From the NCBI GenBank assembly GCA_030374735.1, contig JASCIV010000232.1, positions 1 to 30,007 on the forward strand: a DNA stretch of 30,007 bases. The letters are read 5' to 3'. Below, piece by piece: positions 7,643-17,499 of the stretch. Origin of the DNA: Gracilaria caudata. Lineage: Eukaryota; Rhodophyta; Florideophyceae; Gracilariales; Gracilariaceae. The position numbers and the translations under genes were made by a program. Position 1 is the first letter of the stretch. Every line of letters begins with the position of its first letter. The notes under the pieces were generated by a model. It was not told the origin of the DNA, did no database searches, and worked only from the letters and a program-made list of their open reading frames with translations.

Positions 7643-9410
7643 CTACTACGAATATCGCTGTCTACATCTCTGGCTGTCTGGCCGGACATCCTTTATAGCC
7701 CAGTTGTCTCATAGTGAGCTCGTATCCGAAGAGGGCCGCGCCCAATGTCCCCCGAACGAGTTCTCTTCGTTTGGAGCCATAGGCTCACTGACGTGGAGTG
7801 TCCGGCGGGTACGCAGAGAGTGGACAATTTGTTCGGTGGTTTACTTGTGAGCGTGCGGCTCTCGATTGAACATCATACCGCGACTTGGGGTTCGAACACG
7901 AACTAAATCCTGCCGACCTCTAATTCGCAGTTTATGTAATCGGATATATTACTTCAGCCCAAGCTCATCTCCTACAACGTCGATTGTGACGAGAACTGTA
8001 ACGAGCGCAGATTTCTAAATCCAGGTACGACGTTTTTCCATCTTTGGCCTTAAAACCCCATCAGGCTCCCAAATGAAGACTAAAGGTCATGTTTGCCTCA
8101 TGCAGACACTTTCGAAAGCTGAGAAACGATAAACTCGGATCCAGAATCTAGATGGAGCTCTCAAGTTCACGTATTGGATGAAGTCTTCAGTGTTTTGCTC
8201 ATTTATTTTTGTGTTGTAAGGATGAAGAGTCCGGGGCCCAGAAGCAATCTGTTCATAACCCAGTAACTTGCATTGAAAACTATTCCCAACTCATACATTA
8301 GACACCGTCGAAGTCCTACATGGTTTTTAGCCTGTTTTGACAGTAGCAGACATAGAAAGGTACTTGATCCTAATATCGGGGTGCTTCGCATCTCCCTTCA
8401 TACAGATCTTTTCCAGTTTTACCAATACGAAGTCCATAAGCACAATATTCGAAATTGGCCTCGTTACAGGACTCCCCCAGACTCGAGACAAAAAGACAAA
8501 GCTTTGTAAGTGGTGTCGCGTTGGGAACAATAATGCAGCGCTTTCCTCCTCGACAATCTTACAGCGAATGCATTATGAGGCTTTGGAGGACTCGACTCCA
8601 TGTCTAGTCCTCCTCAGCACTGCCTTCATATTGAGAGTAGAGAGCACAAAGTGCTCTCGTAAGCACTAAAATATAAGCAGTTGAATAAACGGGTGCCACC
8701 TAATATATATTACTCCTGAGAGACAATCATAGTCAGAATCACAGAGAAGAGAAGCTAAAACGGCGCAGAAGAAGGTCGCCCATAGAATCACTCGAAGTGT
8801 AAAACGACTCATGCTAGCTTTTGGTTCGCTTCAATGTCGAGATGTAGAGCGTTTCCAAATGCGTTTGGAACGAAGCGGGATGATTTGGTGATATTCGGCG
8901 AACAAAGGGCTTCCAAGCAAAGCCATCCGCTTTTATGGACGCAGTGACAAAGGTATATTTGTCTCAAAACGAATTGCGAAAAGTTACAAAAGGGTGTTTT
9001 TGTGCAGGAGGGTAGTTGAAATCTTTTCTTCACGAATCCTTTCATGATGCAGCAATCAAGAGCAAGTTGTGGCTTTGAAACAATGCTGATATCATGTCGT
9101 ACACGCGCTTATGGTGCAGAAGGGTTCAGATGATTTCTCACCTGTTTTGTTGGCAAGATGTAGTTTTGGGAGGGGAAAACGTCGCGTCCATCGCTTATGG
9201 TGCCAACGTTTTCAGTTCTGTTGTGCTTGGGGATGTACCTACCAAAGATGGATGCTGGCTCAGGAACCCTTTTGGCTACTAGCAGCTCTGAACGCAGGTA
9301 GATGATGTAGCATCAGTACGCGCAGGAGGCATGGCTTCACGACAAATTGTCGTAAGCGGATATGAGCGAGTGAACGCCTTCGAAAACTTTAGTTAGTCTC
9401 GGTGTTGCTA
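7643..9410. other. Long spacer without a recognisable gene
   Basis: No frame here shows a domain, signal peptide or family likeness; the longest is about 110 codons. Two small inverted repeats are visible: GGAGGACT/AGTCCTCC at 8585-8613, and GAGAGCAC with an AAA loop at 8640-8658. The phrase CGCTTATGGTGC occurs twice, near 9106 and 9203. I see no tRNA or other RNA gene. Confidence 0.4.
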
Positions 9411-11168
9411 TCATGAAACCCCACAGGGGGATTCCTCTTCTATCATTCCTCGTCTTGCACCAACAGTGTGAAGTGTGGCCGTACATCTCTCCCCCATAGA
9501 CTTCCTAACCAGGCCTTGGTGTAATTCGAATGGTTGCTTCATGATGGCACGAAAAATGTCTCGAAAGTAAGTGTACTTCTGGGTTTCATCGATCTTTGTG
9601 ACCCAATCAGGTACTTCTGACGGAAGTTCGAGTTGTGGGTTGGGGCCAGGTTTCCCGTCAGTGCAAGCAGAACCAAACTTCTGCTTGATGGTCATATCCT
9701 CGAACGAGCGTTCATGGAAATGCACCGTAATCGGTTGGTCGTCCTCATCAACAGGGTAGTACAGCGTGGAAGAATTTCTGTCGACTGGGGCTTGTGCCAG
9801 AGGTATCCCGCCGAACATGTGCAGGTTTGAGAATCTCCACCAATGATCAGTGCGAGCAACGGACTTTCCATTACGTGGACTGTGGGGAGCCCTGTGCAAG
9901 TAGATCTCTGGCATCGGACCCGGTGGCGTTCGCACATGTCCAGAGTTGCCCATTACCAGGAACTGGAACTGGAATTGTTTGTAATCGCTGTCTAGACGAC
10001 GTCGCAAGTACCTCCGCAGAACCTGCTCACCGGCGAGTTCATTGTTCGGTCCAATACCAAGCATCGGAAGTTCATCAACGTCAGCAATCATAATCCATTC
10101 ACAGCGTGGTCGTGCCGCAATGGTTATGTATGTGAGCCCTTGCACTTGAGATCGACGCCAAGGCCAGTACAACACCTGCACTTCGTCTCTGCCCTCGAAC
10201 TTCTTGGAAAGGTCGTCTGGTGCATCATTGTCAAGAACGAACACCATGTCCACTCCGATGCGCGTGTAGTACGCTATCCAATCGTCAAGGTAGTTGGTAA
10301 AGGGTCTGATCTGTGTTCCGAGGCAGACTTCGTAGCGAGGGTGACTTTGCTCAGCATCCGGATCCCAATCATCTCCAAGTTCTTCATACCTCTCTTCGGA
10401 GTTGACGTAAACCAAAGCTTCGTCGCCTGCGTTGTGGAAGTGAAGGCGTGCATCGTGCGGCAGTGGAACAAGATCATGTTCGTCGGTAACCGCATTGATA
10501 TCCGCAGCGAGTTTGATACCGCCTTGCACCAGGTCGTGAACATCTTCGCTATGAAGAAGAACCAGAGAGATAAGGCTTCCTCGCTTGATGGGTTCTTTGA
10601 CGTGACAGCTGAACACATCTCCCTTAAGTTCTTCGGAGCGATAAACATCTTGACCGACAAGACAACCGACCACATTCAAAGTGCGATTGAAGTCACCCAT
10701 CGTGATACCATTCGCGAAGACGAAGAGCTCGAGCGTCGTACGGTCGGTAGGATGTGGTCGGGTGTAGTGCAAGAATATATGCGGACGCGTCCAGTCTCGT
10801 TGGAGAATGCGTTTCACTTCCGGGCTGTCACGACGTAACTTGTACGTGGTACGAATGTGAGGCGGCAATGACCATGTCTCCGTCGTCTGTTGCCACGCAT
10901 GTTGACGCGTTGCAGACCGTTCTGGAAGCGCAAACTGCGGTGCCAGTATCCCAGCGGCGAGTATGAGCGCGCCAATCAGCAAAAACGAACGCGTGGAGAG
11001 AAGTTTCCTTACCCAGAGACGCAGGAAAACCGAAACACTCGGCCGTCGTTTGGCCTTGGACGAGGTGTGGGGAGATGGCAACTTCGCGTCGCGGGCGGAG
11101 GCGAAACGAGCGTCTACGGCGTTCATGGCGCAGGGAAGGTAAGCGGCAGCAAGAGAGTCGCAACGCAA
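9411..11168 (-). CDS. GT92/DUF23-like glycosyltransferase, type II membrane
   Basis: A 585-residue frame. A basic N-terminal tail of about 55 residues is followed by one hydrophobic segment (about 60-78, SFLLIGALILAAGIL), the signal-anchor pattern of a Golgi type II enzyme. The catalytic region starts at about 280 with VCLGTQIRPF and DDWIAYYTRIGVDMVFVLDN, the typical GT92/DUF23 opening in which a lone chain of Trp and Tyr precedes GVDxxxxxDN. The metal and nucleotide-sugar site follows at 363-366 as DVDE (IADVDELPML). A C-terminal HFHERSF segment (about 483-489) fits the later conserved part. GT92 enzymes add galactose to glycans in animals and plants; the sugar used here cannot be read. Met1 and Met15 are both possible starts; I keep the longer. 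The plus-strand frame at 10140-10838 is its antisense shadow. Confidence 0.85.
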   Translation of the reverse strand: MRCDSLAAAYLPCAMNAVDARFASARDAKLPSPHTSSKAKRRPSVSVFLRLWVRKLLSTRSFLLIGALILAAGILAPQFALPERSATRQHAWQQTTETWSLPPHIRTTYKLRRDSPEVKRILQRDWTRPHIFLHYTRPHPTDRTTLELFVFANGITMGDFNRTLNVVGCLVGQDVYRSEELKGDVFSCHVKEPIKRGSLISLVLLHSEDVHDLVQGGIKLAADINAVTDEHDLVPLPHDARLHFHNAGDEALVYVNSEERYEELGDDWDPDAEQSHPRYEVCLGTQIRPFTNYLDDWIAYYTRIGVDMVFVLDNDAPDDLSKKFEGRDEVQVLYWPWRRSQVQGLTYITIAARPRCEWIMIADVDELPMLGIGPNNELAGEQVLRRYLRRRLDSDYKQFQFQFLVMGNSGHVRTPPGPMPEIYLHRAPHSPRNGKSVARTDHWWRFSNLHMFGGIPLAQAPVDRNSSTLYYPVDEDDQPITVHFHERSFEDMTIKQKFGSACTDGKPGPNPQLELPSEVPDWVTKIDETQKYTYFRDIFRAIMKQPFELHQGLVRKSMGERCTATLHTVGARRGMIEEESPCGVS

Positions 11169-13340
11169 CTGGAGGAGATGTGAACGAAACGCGGACCACG
11201 ATTGTTTGTCGAGAGCGCGGCGAGTGCGCAGCTCGTTTGGGTGAAGGTTGGAGGGTTAACCTCAGGCGGCTGAATGCGCATGGGGTGAACTGCGAATAAC
11301 ATCACGCGAGAAGTCGGTGGAACAAGCGAGTGCGTGTCCGGTGTTGCGCGCCTCATGGTGGAGAAAATCCAGGTGGACCCACATCTACGGATGAATTGTA
11401 CCCTTTGTATGACAAGAACTCACTGGGAAATGTCTGTGTGCCCACGTGGAGCATATGACTGGGGTGCAGCTCGCGAAGTGATAGCGAGTTCGATGCCAAC
11501 CGTAGCTGCAGAGGAACATCTCTTCACAGGACAAGTCGTGTGTGGTAACTGACTTGCTGTCATTTATCCACTCGCCAGAAACATTCGAAAATGAGCTTCG
11601 TTTGTAGCAACAGATTCAACGCCAAGTGTTGCCGTTGCACTGAGGTCGCACAAGATTTCCGGGGGCGCGGTCCTGAGCTGGCATGACTGCCGGTGTACTA
11701 CAGCAGCCAACGGCTGAGAGCTGTTGGGCGGCGCGCTGTCGCGCTACGCATACTGCTCACGCGCGGCGGCGGCTTGCGCCCTCTCGTTTGTTATTACAGA
11801 CATACAGAGCCGTATTCCGTACAGCCATGCACAGCAATCACTGTCAGCATTTGCGACCTGGTTAAAGAGTCCTAAAAATTAAAAATAACATTTCTTATCG
11901 GTTCTTTTTGTCCGATATCGAATTGTTTCGTAGCGGTGCAGCTTCCGCTCTGTCCAACACGGCCACGTTGTGACTGCTCCAAGTACAAGTGTCAACGATG
12001 CCAGCCTCCCACGCTGTTGACAACCACGGTTGAGCACAACTGCCCTGGAAACTTCTCACCCAGAGAGTCTGGACACAACACTTTCAAATCGTCATCAGAT
12101 ACTCCACTGTCGAAGATATCGTGCCGGAATCTATGCACCTCATATTCTTCCTGACTTACAGCTCGGACGAAACGTTTCCATCATGCGCAATAAAGTGATT
12201 GAGGTAACAAATTATTCTCACGTTAGGCAGTCAGTATGATTCATCAAATATCTAAATCATGAATTTGTGAATCTCTCGAGCTAATGACATAACATTGTTA
12301 ACTTACACTTGACAGGAATACTGAATCTTCAACCAGGCGGTCTCAACAGATCTGTCTCCAGACCGCTGCGAAACCGTCAAGCGCTTTATGTTAGGCGGCA
12401 ATCTTGCATAGCTTGGGGTTCCTGCAAAAAGTGGTAGAGGTGATCTTTCTCCGACGACAGTAAACAAACAACCATGGCTTCGTAAATGGCCCATGTTTGT
12501 CGATAAAACATAAGCATCGCTCATCTGATTAAACAGTAACATTAGCTTTAAGATGAAACTAGAGGATCCGCGATAGATAGTGCTCACTTGCTATGCTCCC
12601 CGACTGAGTGGAACATGTCCTCTCAAACAACTCTTCCTGTCACCCATGTAACATTTAACAACCCCTCGTCACAACTTGCTCTACCCCAAATGCTTTCCGA
12701 ATGTTTGTAACGGTTTCACACTTGGCCCACGCATATTCCTAAAAAACACGAATATACGAATGCCCACTTAGGTCCAGGTTTTGTTTGGATAAACCAAACT
12801 ACAGATAACAATGGGGCCCCAAAAGTGGGTACCAAAGGTACTCGTAGATACCCTCGTGCGTAATTAGTATGATACGAGTGCCCTTGCGAAGGTCGGATTT
12901 CGAAACTATCTGAAAACCCGCTCGCAAAAACGATGCCAAGCATTCACAGAAAAACACGCAAACATGGCCTTCCGGAAGACATGCATATATTCATCAAAAC
13001 CGATAATGGTTGTGTTCCTTACTCATTCAAAGCATCGATAATATTCGCTGCATGAAGATCCTGCGACAACGACGCGTGAAAAGCTTGTCAAGTTCAGCAC
13101 GCACTTGCACTTGAAGCCACTGGAATTTCATTTCAGGATCGTACTCATTCATCCGAATCGGGGTCATCAAAACAATCCACGTTCTCCGCCGTGATCGCAG
13201 TGAACAATGGTGCATCATGCTCCTCAATGAATGCGAGAAATAGGAAGATCCGGCCTGCAGAAGAACTTTGTGAGGATTTGGATGAACAGCGCCTTCCACC
13301 AAGAAGACACGTTGCTCTGCGTTAGGCGTACCCAGTGCTG
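11169..13340. other. Long spacer without a recognisable gene
   Basis: About 2.2 kb between the glycosyltransferase start and the secreted-protein cluster. It holds only short frames of 60-100 codons with no recognisable feature. A Cys-containing fragment near 11940-12020 is not assignable. Composition is mixed, GC-rich near 11740 and AT-rich near 11880 and 12240. I see no RNA gene, tandem array or transposon end. Confidence 0.4.
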
Positions 13341-13465
13341 ACTTGGCATCGCTAACTGGGCTATGGCGGCGGTTTGGAACGCTGTGGTTGGCGCCAATGC
13401 CAATCTTCCTTCATGCCGGTTTGTTAATTGGACATCGGTCTGGCCGTTCCGCCTCCCTGTCATGC
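13341..13465. repeat. Duplicated 3' flank, copy 1
   Basis: This stretch aligns with 17155-17256: both have TTGGC, a short gap, AACTGGGC, a GGCG block, TTTGGAAC and a later CCGTTCC-CCTCC. Each copy lies about 200-300 bp beyond the 3' end of a minus-strand member of the 12-Cys family (13648 here, 17500 there), in the same orientation. It therefore looks like flank carried along when the gene was duplicated. On the minus strand both encode a similar string (FQTAAIAQLAMPSQ here), so it may once have been coding. Confidence 0.55.
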
Positions 13466-13647
13466 CGCTTCCAAAAGAGGCAAGCCCTTCCACGTGTACA
13501 GCGCGCCCGGAACGCCAGCAATGACGTCGAGTCTCATGCCTTCCCGCCCAAACGTTCGGCCCAGGTCCCCATCACAAGCGCCCCCCTGTTTAAAACAAGA
13601 GGTAAGTTCTTCCACCCGCTGCACGTTAAATAAGAGCATCCTCCTTT

Positions 13648-14128
13648 ATGAGAATCCGATCTCTTTGATACATTTTCTGCTCGTTTCGACAGTCCGAATA
13701 GGCCAGCAAATCTCTAGTCTTGTTAAAGGTCACTTAAGTCAAGGTCGGGCTCAGATGCAGTTGTACCTACAACTGCCCCGCATTTCAAAAAGAACTCGCA
13801 CACGATTCGATCCTCAAGTCTCTTAAAACTCTGTCTGTGAGCAGTAATTGACTTGTTACGCCCAAAACCGTTAGAGCTGGCGCGGGAAAACCATCCCGAA
13901 AGACGCTGTGCATAAGTGGCCCAACTCCGACCTGTCAGTGAGGGTTAAATTTGTCAAGTTTGCTGTGAAGCGGAAGAAAACATTGCTGCATGCTCCCATA
14001 GAAGGAATTTCTAGACCTTAATTGGCCTGGGCAGACATTCTCAAATCGACCTACCTTAAACTCTACAGCCGACGAAGAAAGGAGAACCATGACCACCAAA
14101 AATGAAATTGTACTGCCACCGGAGCTAT
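13648..14128 (-). pseudogene. Dead full-length copy of the 12-Cys secreted family
   Basis: Read on the minus strand, the region can be aligned from end to end with the intact genes at 16146 and 17500. The start codon is ATA (14128-14126) instead of ATG, followed by a frame change within the first few codons. Then come a recognisable signal peptide (FLVVMVLLSSSAVEF), the NSFYGSM motif and a stop at 13935-13937 where the intact proteins continue with Cys. Beyond that stop the DNA still matches: TGCACAGCGTCTTTCGGG fits the CAQCLSG region, a later frame gives RLEDRIVCEFFLKCGAVVG against QLEDWGTCDFCLECGMVVP, and TTTGCTGGCC with CGACTGTCGA fits the last Cys block of the 17500 gene. The core promoter is missing too (see findings). 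It is certainly not functional as this protein. Confidence 0.85.
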
Positions 14129-14214
14129 AATGATGAAGCTTGAGGGGACTGCAGTGGATTCTGTTTGGTCGTAATTGAATGTGGTTGGGAACTGAGTTGG
14201 GGGTGGATGGGAAT

Positions 14215-14700
14215 GTTAATTTTTGTTTTGTTTTAGAGTAGACCCAAAAAGTGAGAAGGGCGCTATTGTGTTGGAGTTTGTCAGCTTCTGGAAAACAAGC
14301 CGGTGATTCAGCTGCGCTCATATCGCCAGCACTCGAATCGCCAGCACTCGAATCGCGAGCCTTCTCGTTTTGGGAGAAGCCCATACGGTCATAAGGCCGT
14401 TCTCCAAACGTGCTCGGAGATGCACACAACGTGTTGCCACCCAACAGGAGACCACAGTAGCCTCCGCGGAAGTTTTCTGAATCCCGTGACCTGGTATTGT
14501 GAGCAGAGTTTGTAACGCGCAGCTTGTAGTTTGAGAAGCACTTTCTGCTTGTCTGTTCGTGACCACGGGTAACATTAGAAAACAAAAGGAGATCTCTTTC
14601 AGAAACCATCAAGATGTTCTTACTGCGGGTGCTTGTGAATTATGAATATGCAGTATTCTGTTTAATACCACTTTAAAAATTCCATGTACATGCGTATACA
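14215..14700 (-). repeat. Inverted duplication, arm A (5' flank of dead copy)
   Basis: The reverse complement matches 15105-15573. The best part is the phrase CATCTCCGAGCACGTTTGG, present in both arms, with GACAAGCAGAAA further out, GCGTTACA, TCACGGGA and TGTGGTCTCC on one side and CTCCAACAC and AAAACAAAAC on the other. Each arm is the 5' flank of a family member, so the two genes were born or kept head to head. A 15-bp unit, ATCGCCAGCACTCGA, is doubled at 14322-14351 in this arm and single in the other. Confidence 0.8.
14322..14351 (+). repeat. 15-bp tandem duplication
   Basis: ATCGCCAGCACTCGA occurs twice in immediate succession (14322-14336 and 14337-14351), followed by a partial third unit. 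The homologous site at about 15440 has one unit, so the doubling arose after the arms separated. Confidence 0.85.
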
Positions 14701-15104
14701 ATAGTAAGCAAAATTGTACCATGAAGCATAACGTTCTTTTACGAAACCAGTACAAAAGCACACAATTTCAAGCCTTGAACAATTTAATTGTGTGCTAATA
14801 GTTTATATGAAGATGTTGGGCTAAGAATCTTTGTGATGAGCACCAATAAAGCTCAACTCAGTTGCCTTAACACTTTCTTTTTCATATTCTACAGTTCAGT
14901 ATTATCGTGAGCTGTTATTCTTCTCAGCCGCCAGTCCAATACGTTTTTCTCCGCCAAATATATGCTTCTCTGAAACTCCCAATCAAACAGACTCCAAACC
15001 ATCTTCTCACTTACCTTCATTCCAAATTCCAGGAAGTTTCTGTTTAACGTAAGCAGTTGCGACTGCAACAGCATAACAATGTTATGTCATGACAAATCCA
15101 TTTA
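14701..15104. other. Spacer between the inverted arms
   Basis: AT-rich centre of the inverted duplication. An AATAAA occurs on the plus strand near 14845 but no gene end can be tied to it. A 61-codon minus-strand frame at 14889-15074 has no recognisable feature. Confidence 0.35.
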
Positions 15105-15573
15105 CCTGGAATTGTTGGTGCTATCTGACAGAATGCGTCTTCTTATGCAAAATTAACAAAGATATGATGTAATTACGTTTTGCTCTTTCTTTTGGGGATC
15201 TACCTTCGTTTCTTACCAGTAGTGAGCAGGAGACAAGCAGAAACTGCTTCCAAAACTACGAGCTGTGCGTTACAGAACTCTGATCATGATAGCTACCGAG
15301 TCACGGGAGTCTGAAAATGTTGGTTCTTTCTCTGCAGCCGCGACAACTGTGGTCTCCGGTTGGGTTAGAACACGCTGCGTGCATCTCCGAGCACGTTTGG
15401 AGATGTCGTATGGGCAGTCTCCCATCGTGAAAAGGCTCTTCGCGATTCGAGTGCTGGAGATATGAACGCAGGAGTATCACCGGGTCGTTGTCTCCTAGGT
15501 TTATAGACTCCAACACTAGATACCGCCTTCTCATTTCCCGGGTCTACACAAAGAGACACAAAAACAAAACAGG
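15105..15573 (+). repeat. Inverted duplication, arm B (5' flank of 16146 gene)
   Basis: Counterpart of 14215-14700 in opposite orientation. In this arm the homology stops at about 15573 and resumes near 16060 in the 5' leader of the intact gene. The dead copy lacks the roughly 480 bp in between. Confidence 0.8.
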
Positions 15574-16014
15574 TGCAGCATTCTTCTTTCGATGGCTCTC
15601 ATATGAACCTTGGCCTTATGCAATCAGTGATTTCATATGACGGCCATACTTGAAATAGAAAGCAACTGGCCCTTTTCTTCTTCTGCCCTATGTTTGAGAA
15701 CGGTTTGTGCAGTACTGCTCAAAGATATGCTTGTTGTCAGGTCTACACCCTCCAGAGCACCACGCCATCATCACGAGGGTACGACATGTCGTTCGTACAT
15801 CTCCGATGTCTTTTCCTTGGTGCATCTGCCCGTCATGTACCGTCGACGCTCAAATCTCAAAAAACTGCTTCCAAATTTCGCGAACAAGACCATTCTCGTG
15901 AGATTGATGTCGTGTCTGGAGCCAGTACGCATCGAGAACTCTAATACCCCGCTTACCCTTCGAAGTTTCTTCATTATGCGGAGCTTATCGGCTATATTTC
16001 AGCTTCACGAATTC

Positions 16015-16040
16015 TATAAAAGCCGTTGCCGCTCTCCGTA
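16015..16040 (+). promoter_or_regulatory. TATA-like core promoter of the 16146 gene
   Basis: TATAAAAGCCGTTGCCGCTC begins 131 bases before the ATG at 16146. The paralogue at 17500-18000 has CATAAAAGCCGTCGCTGATG at the equivalent distance (about 125 bases), and both continue with TCCG and G-CACTC or GTGCTC. Conservation in a flank that is otherwise diverged argues for a working core promoter. Confidence 0.65.
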
Positions 16041-16145
16041 GGTGCTCTATCTCACTCTTCTCCATCCTCAGCCCAGATCCTCTCCGCATTCAACTCAGAC
16101 ACAGCATTCGCAGCATCTGCTTTATTCCTCTCGAGCAGCATTGTC

Positions 16146-16634
16146 ATGTCTCCCGTATCGAACAAATTCATTTTGGCCGCGATGATGGTCTTTTGCTCAT
16201 CCGCTGTGGTGTTTGTGGAAGCAGGATTACTGAGCAATTTCTATTCCGGAAGATTCGGATTGAAAAAGTCCTTCTATGGCAGCATGAAGCCCTCTTTTCT
16301 GTCGTTTCGGCGCAAATCCGAGAAATGTGAAACCTATCTGGCCGGCAAGGACTGTGCCCAATGTGCACAGTGCCTTTCGGGGAACTCAGTACGTGTTTTC
16401 TCTCCTGGTGTGAGAAGGAACATGCTTCATACTGTGAATAGGGCGACTTGTGCGCAGCTTGAGGATTGGGGCACCTGCGACTTTTGTCTGGAATGCGGTA
16501 TGGTTGTGCCTGAGCCGGAGGTCGACTGCTTTGAACTTTTCTCCGATGATACGTGCTTTATTGGCGACGATGAAGACGTGCTCGCAAAGTGCAGAGAATG
16601 CTTCGAAGAGTACGGTACCGCGCTGATTCAGTAG
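16146..16634 (+). CDS. Small secreted 12-cysteine protein, copy 1
   Basis: 162 residues from ATG at 16146. The frame is open further upstream to 16026, but the paralogue starts at the equivalent of this Met and the TATA box at 16015 would leave no leader for the longer form. Residues 1-27 are a signal peptide (MSPVSNKFILAAMMVFCSSA then VEAG). The mature part opens with a basic stretch (GLKKSFYGSMK) and then has 12 cysteines in the order single, C-x2-C-x2-C, single, C-x5-C-x2-C-x2-C type and later C-x-C-type groups (AQCAQC, DFCLEC, KCREC); all 12 match the 17500 protein. The sequence GMVVP is shared. I know of no named family for this pattern. A secreted, disulfide-rich extracellular protein is the inference. 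The C-terminus is acidic, unlike the other copy. Confidence 0.85.
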   Translation: MSPVSNKFILAAMMVFCSSAVVFVEAGLLSNFYSGRFGLKKSFYGSMKPSFLSFRRKSEKCETYLAGKDCAQCAQCLSGNSVRVFSPGVRRNMLHTVNRATCAQLEDWGTCDFCLECGMVVPEPEVDCFELFSDDTCFIGDDEDVLAKCRECFEEYGTALIQ

Positions 16635-17154
16635 GCGTCAAGACGCGTAATTTTATAGATGGCTTTGTCATAGAGCACCTGCTGTAATGGATGGATATGA
16701 CCGCATAAAGATGACATTCTTTGCCTTTCTCACCTCAGATGCAAATCTCTTCCAATGCCTCTGTTTCACGAACCTACAACATTGCTTAGCCTGCCTGGCC
16801 ACGTGTAAAGCGCTTTGGCGAGATATGAGCAGTCGACAGTTTCGCTTCTCCCTCCTGCCTTCCCGTCTGTCCGCCGTTTTTCTTGTCTTGGTCTCTTTTT
16901 ACCCACGCGCCACATCCCTTTTGGATATGTTAATAACTTTTTTGCATTTTCTTAAACGTTTCTTGGCGTCCCATGAAACAAGTAGACAGACAAAAGTTTC
17001 ACACACACCACCGGATTAAGCGTTTTTGACGAAGATTGGAATGCACTGCTCTACCACTCGCGACTGTCGACCAAGGCGATTGCGATTACTTGCTCAGGCT
17101 GCGACATCACTCTGTCAACCTACAACAACATGTTCACCATCGTATGGTGTAACT
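16635..17154. other. Spacer with a fragment of a dispersed repeat
   Basis: The segment at 16808-16845 (GCTTTGGCGAGATATGAGC, then GTCGAC) resembles 18288-18322 (ACTTTGGGGAGATATGAGC, GTCGAC), a piece of the tandem repeat upstream of the 17500 gene. The open frame at 16687-17019 has no recognisable feature. Confidence 0.4.
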
Positions 17155-17256
17155 GAGTTGGCGTAGCCAACTGGGCGACGGTGGCGTTTTGGAACAAAAC
17201 GTCAATTTGCTTGCCGCAGATACGAATCATTTTGCCCGTTCCTCCTCCATCTCGTG
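17155..17256. repeat. Duplicated 3' flank, copy 2
   Basis: Counterpart of 13341-13465, at a similar distance downstream of the intact minus-strand gene at 17500-18000. The minus-strand reading LFQNATVAQLATPTQ parallels FQTAAIAQLAMPSQ in the other copy. Confidence 0.55.
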
Positions 17257-17499
17257 CGAACACTTAACGACTACACTATGTTTCAGCAAGCAAGAACGCT
17301 ACGTCACAGGCATACATTTCTACGTCACGAAGATGACAAGCATGGTAGCATTACGGTACTGCTACCGTGCTTCTCATCTTTTACTCAACCGCGTTCTTTT
17401 ATCAGTACGCGAACGCGAATACACTACGTGTGACTACTACCCACTGCATCTTGAATAACAACATCTTCTTCCCTCTTAAAAGCCGAACCTATAAAACTA

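Noticed and set aside
7885..7900. GGGGTTCGAAC as a tRNA T arm
   Set aside because: The flanking bases do not pair, and no upstream D or anticodon arm exists.
10140..10838. 232-codon plus-strand frame
   Set aside because: Exactly antisense to the conserved part of the GT92-like gene; its translation has no domain.
12716..12943. Possible acyltransferase-like fragment (RVPLVPTFGAP)
   Set aside because: The likeness is limited to a few residues and the rest of the frame does not fit.
14322..14351. CRISPR-like repeat
   Set aside because: Only two adjoining 15-bp units without spacers; a simple tandem duplication.
13935..14612. 225-codon minus-strand frame as one protein
   Set aside because: Its first two thirds are the duplicated 5' flank; only the last part is the decayed 12-Cys gene. 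The open frame is accidental.
15637..16041. 134-codon plus-strand frame before the 16146 gene
   Set aside because: It overlaps the core promoter and has no recognisable feature.
16026..16145. 40-codon N-terminal extension of the 16146 gene
   Set aside because: The TATA box is at 16015, the paralogue starts at the equivalent of Met 41, and a signal peptide begins there.
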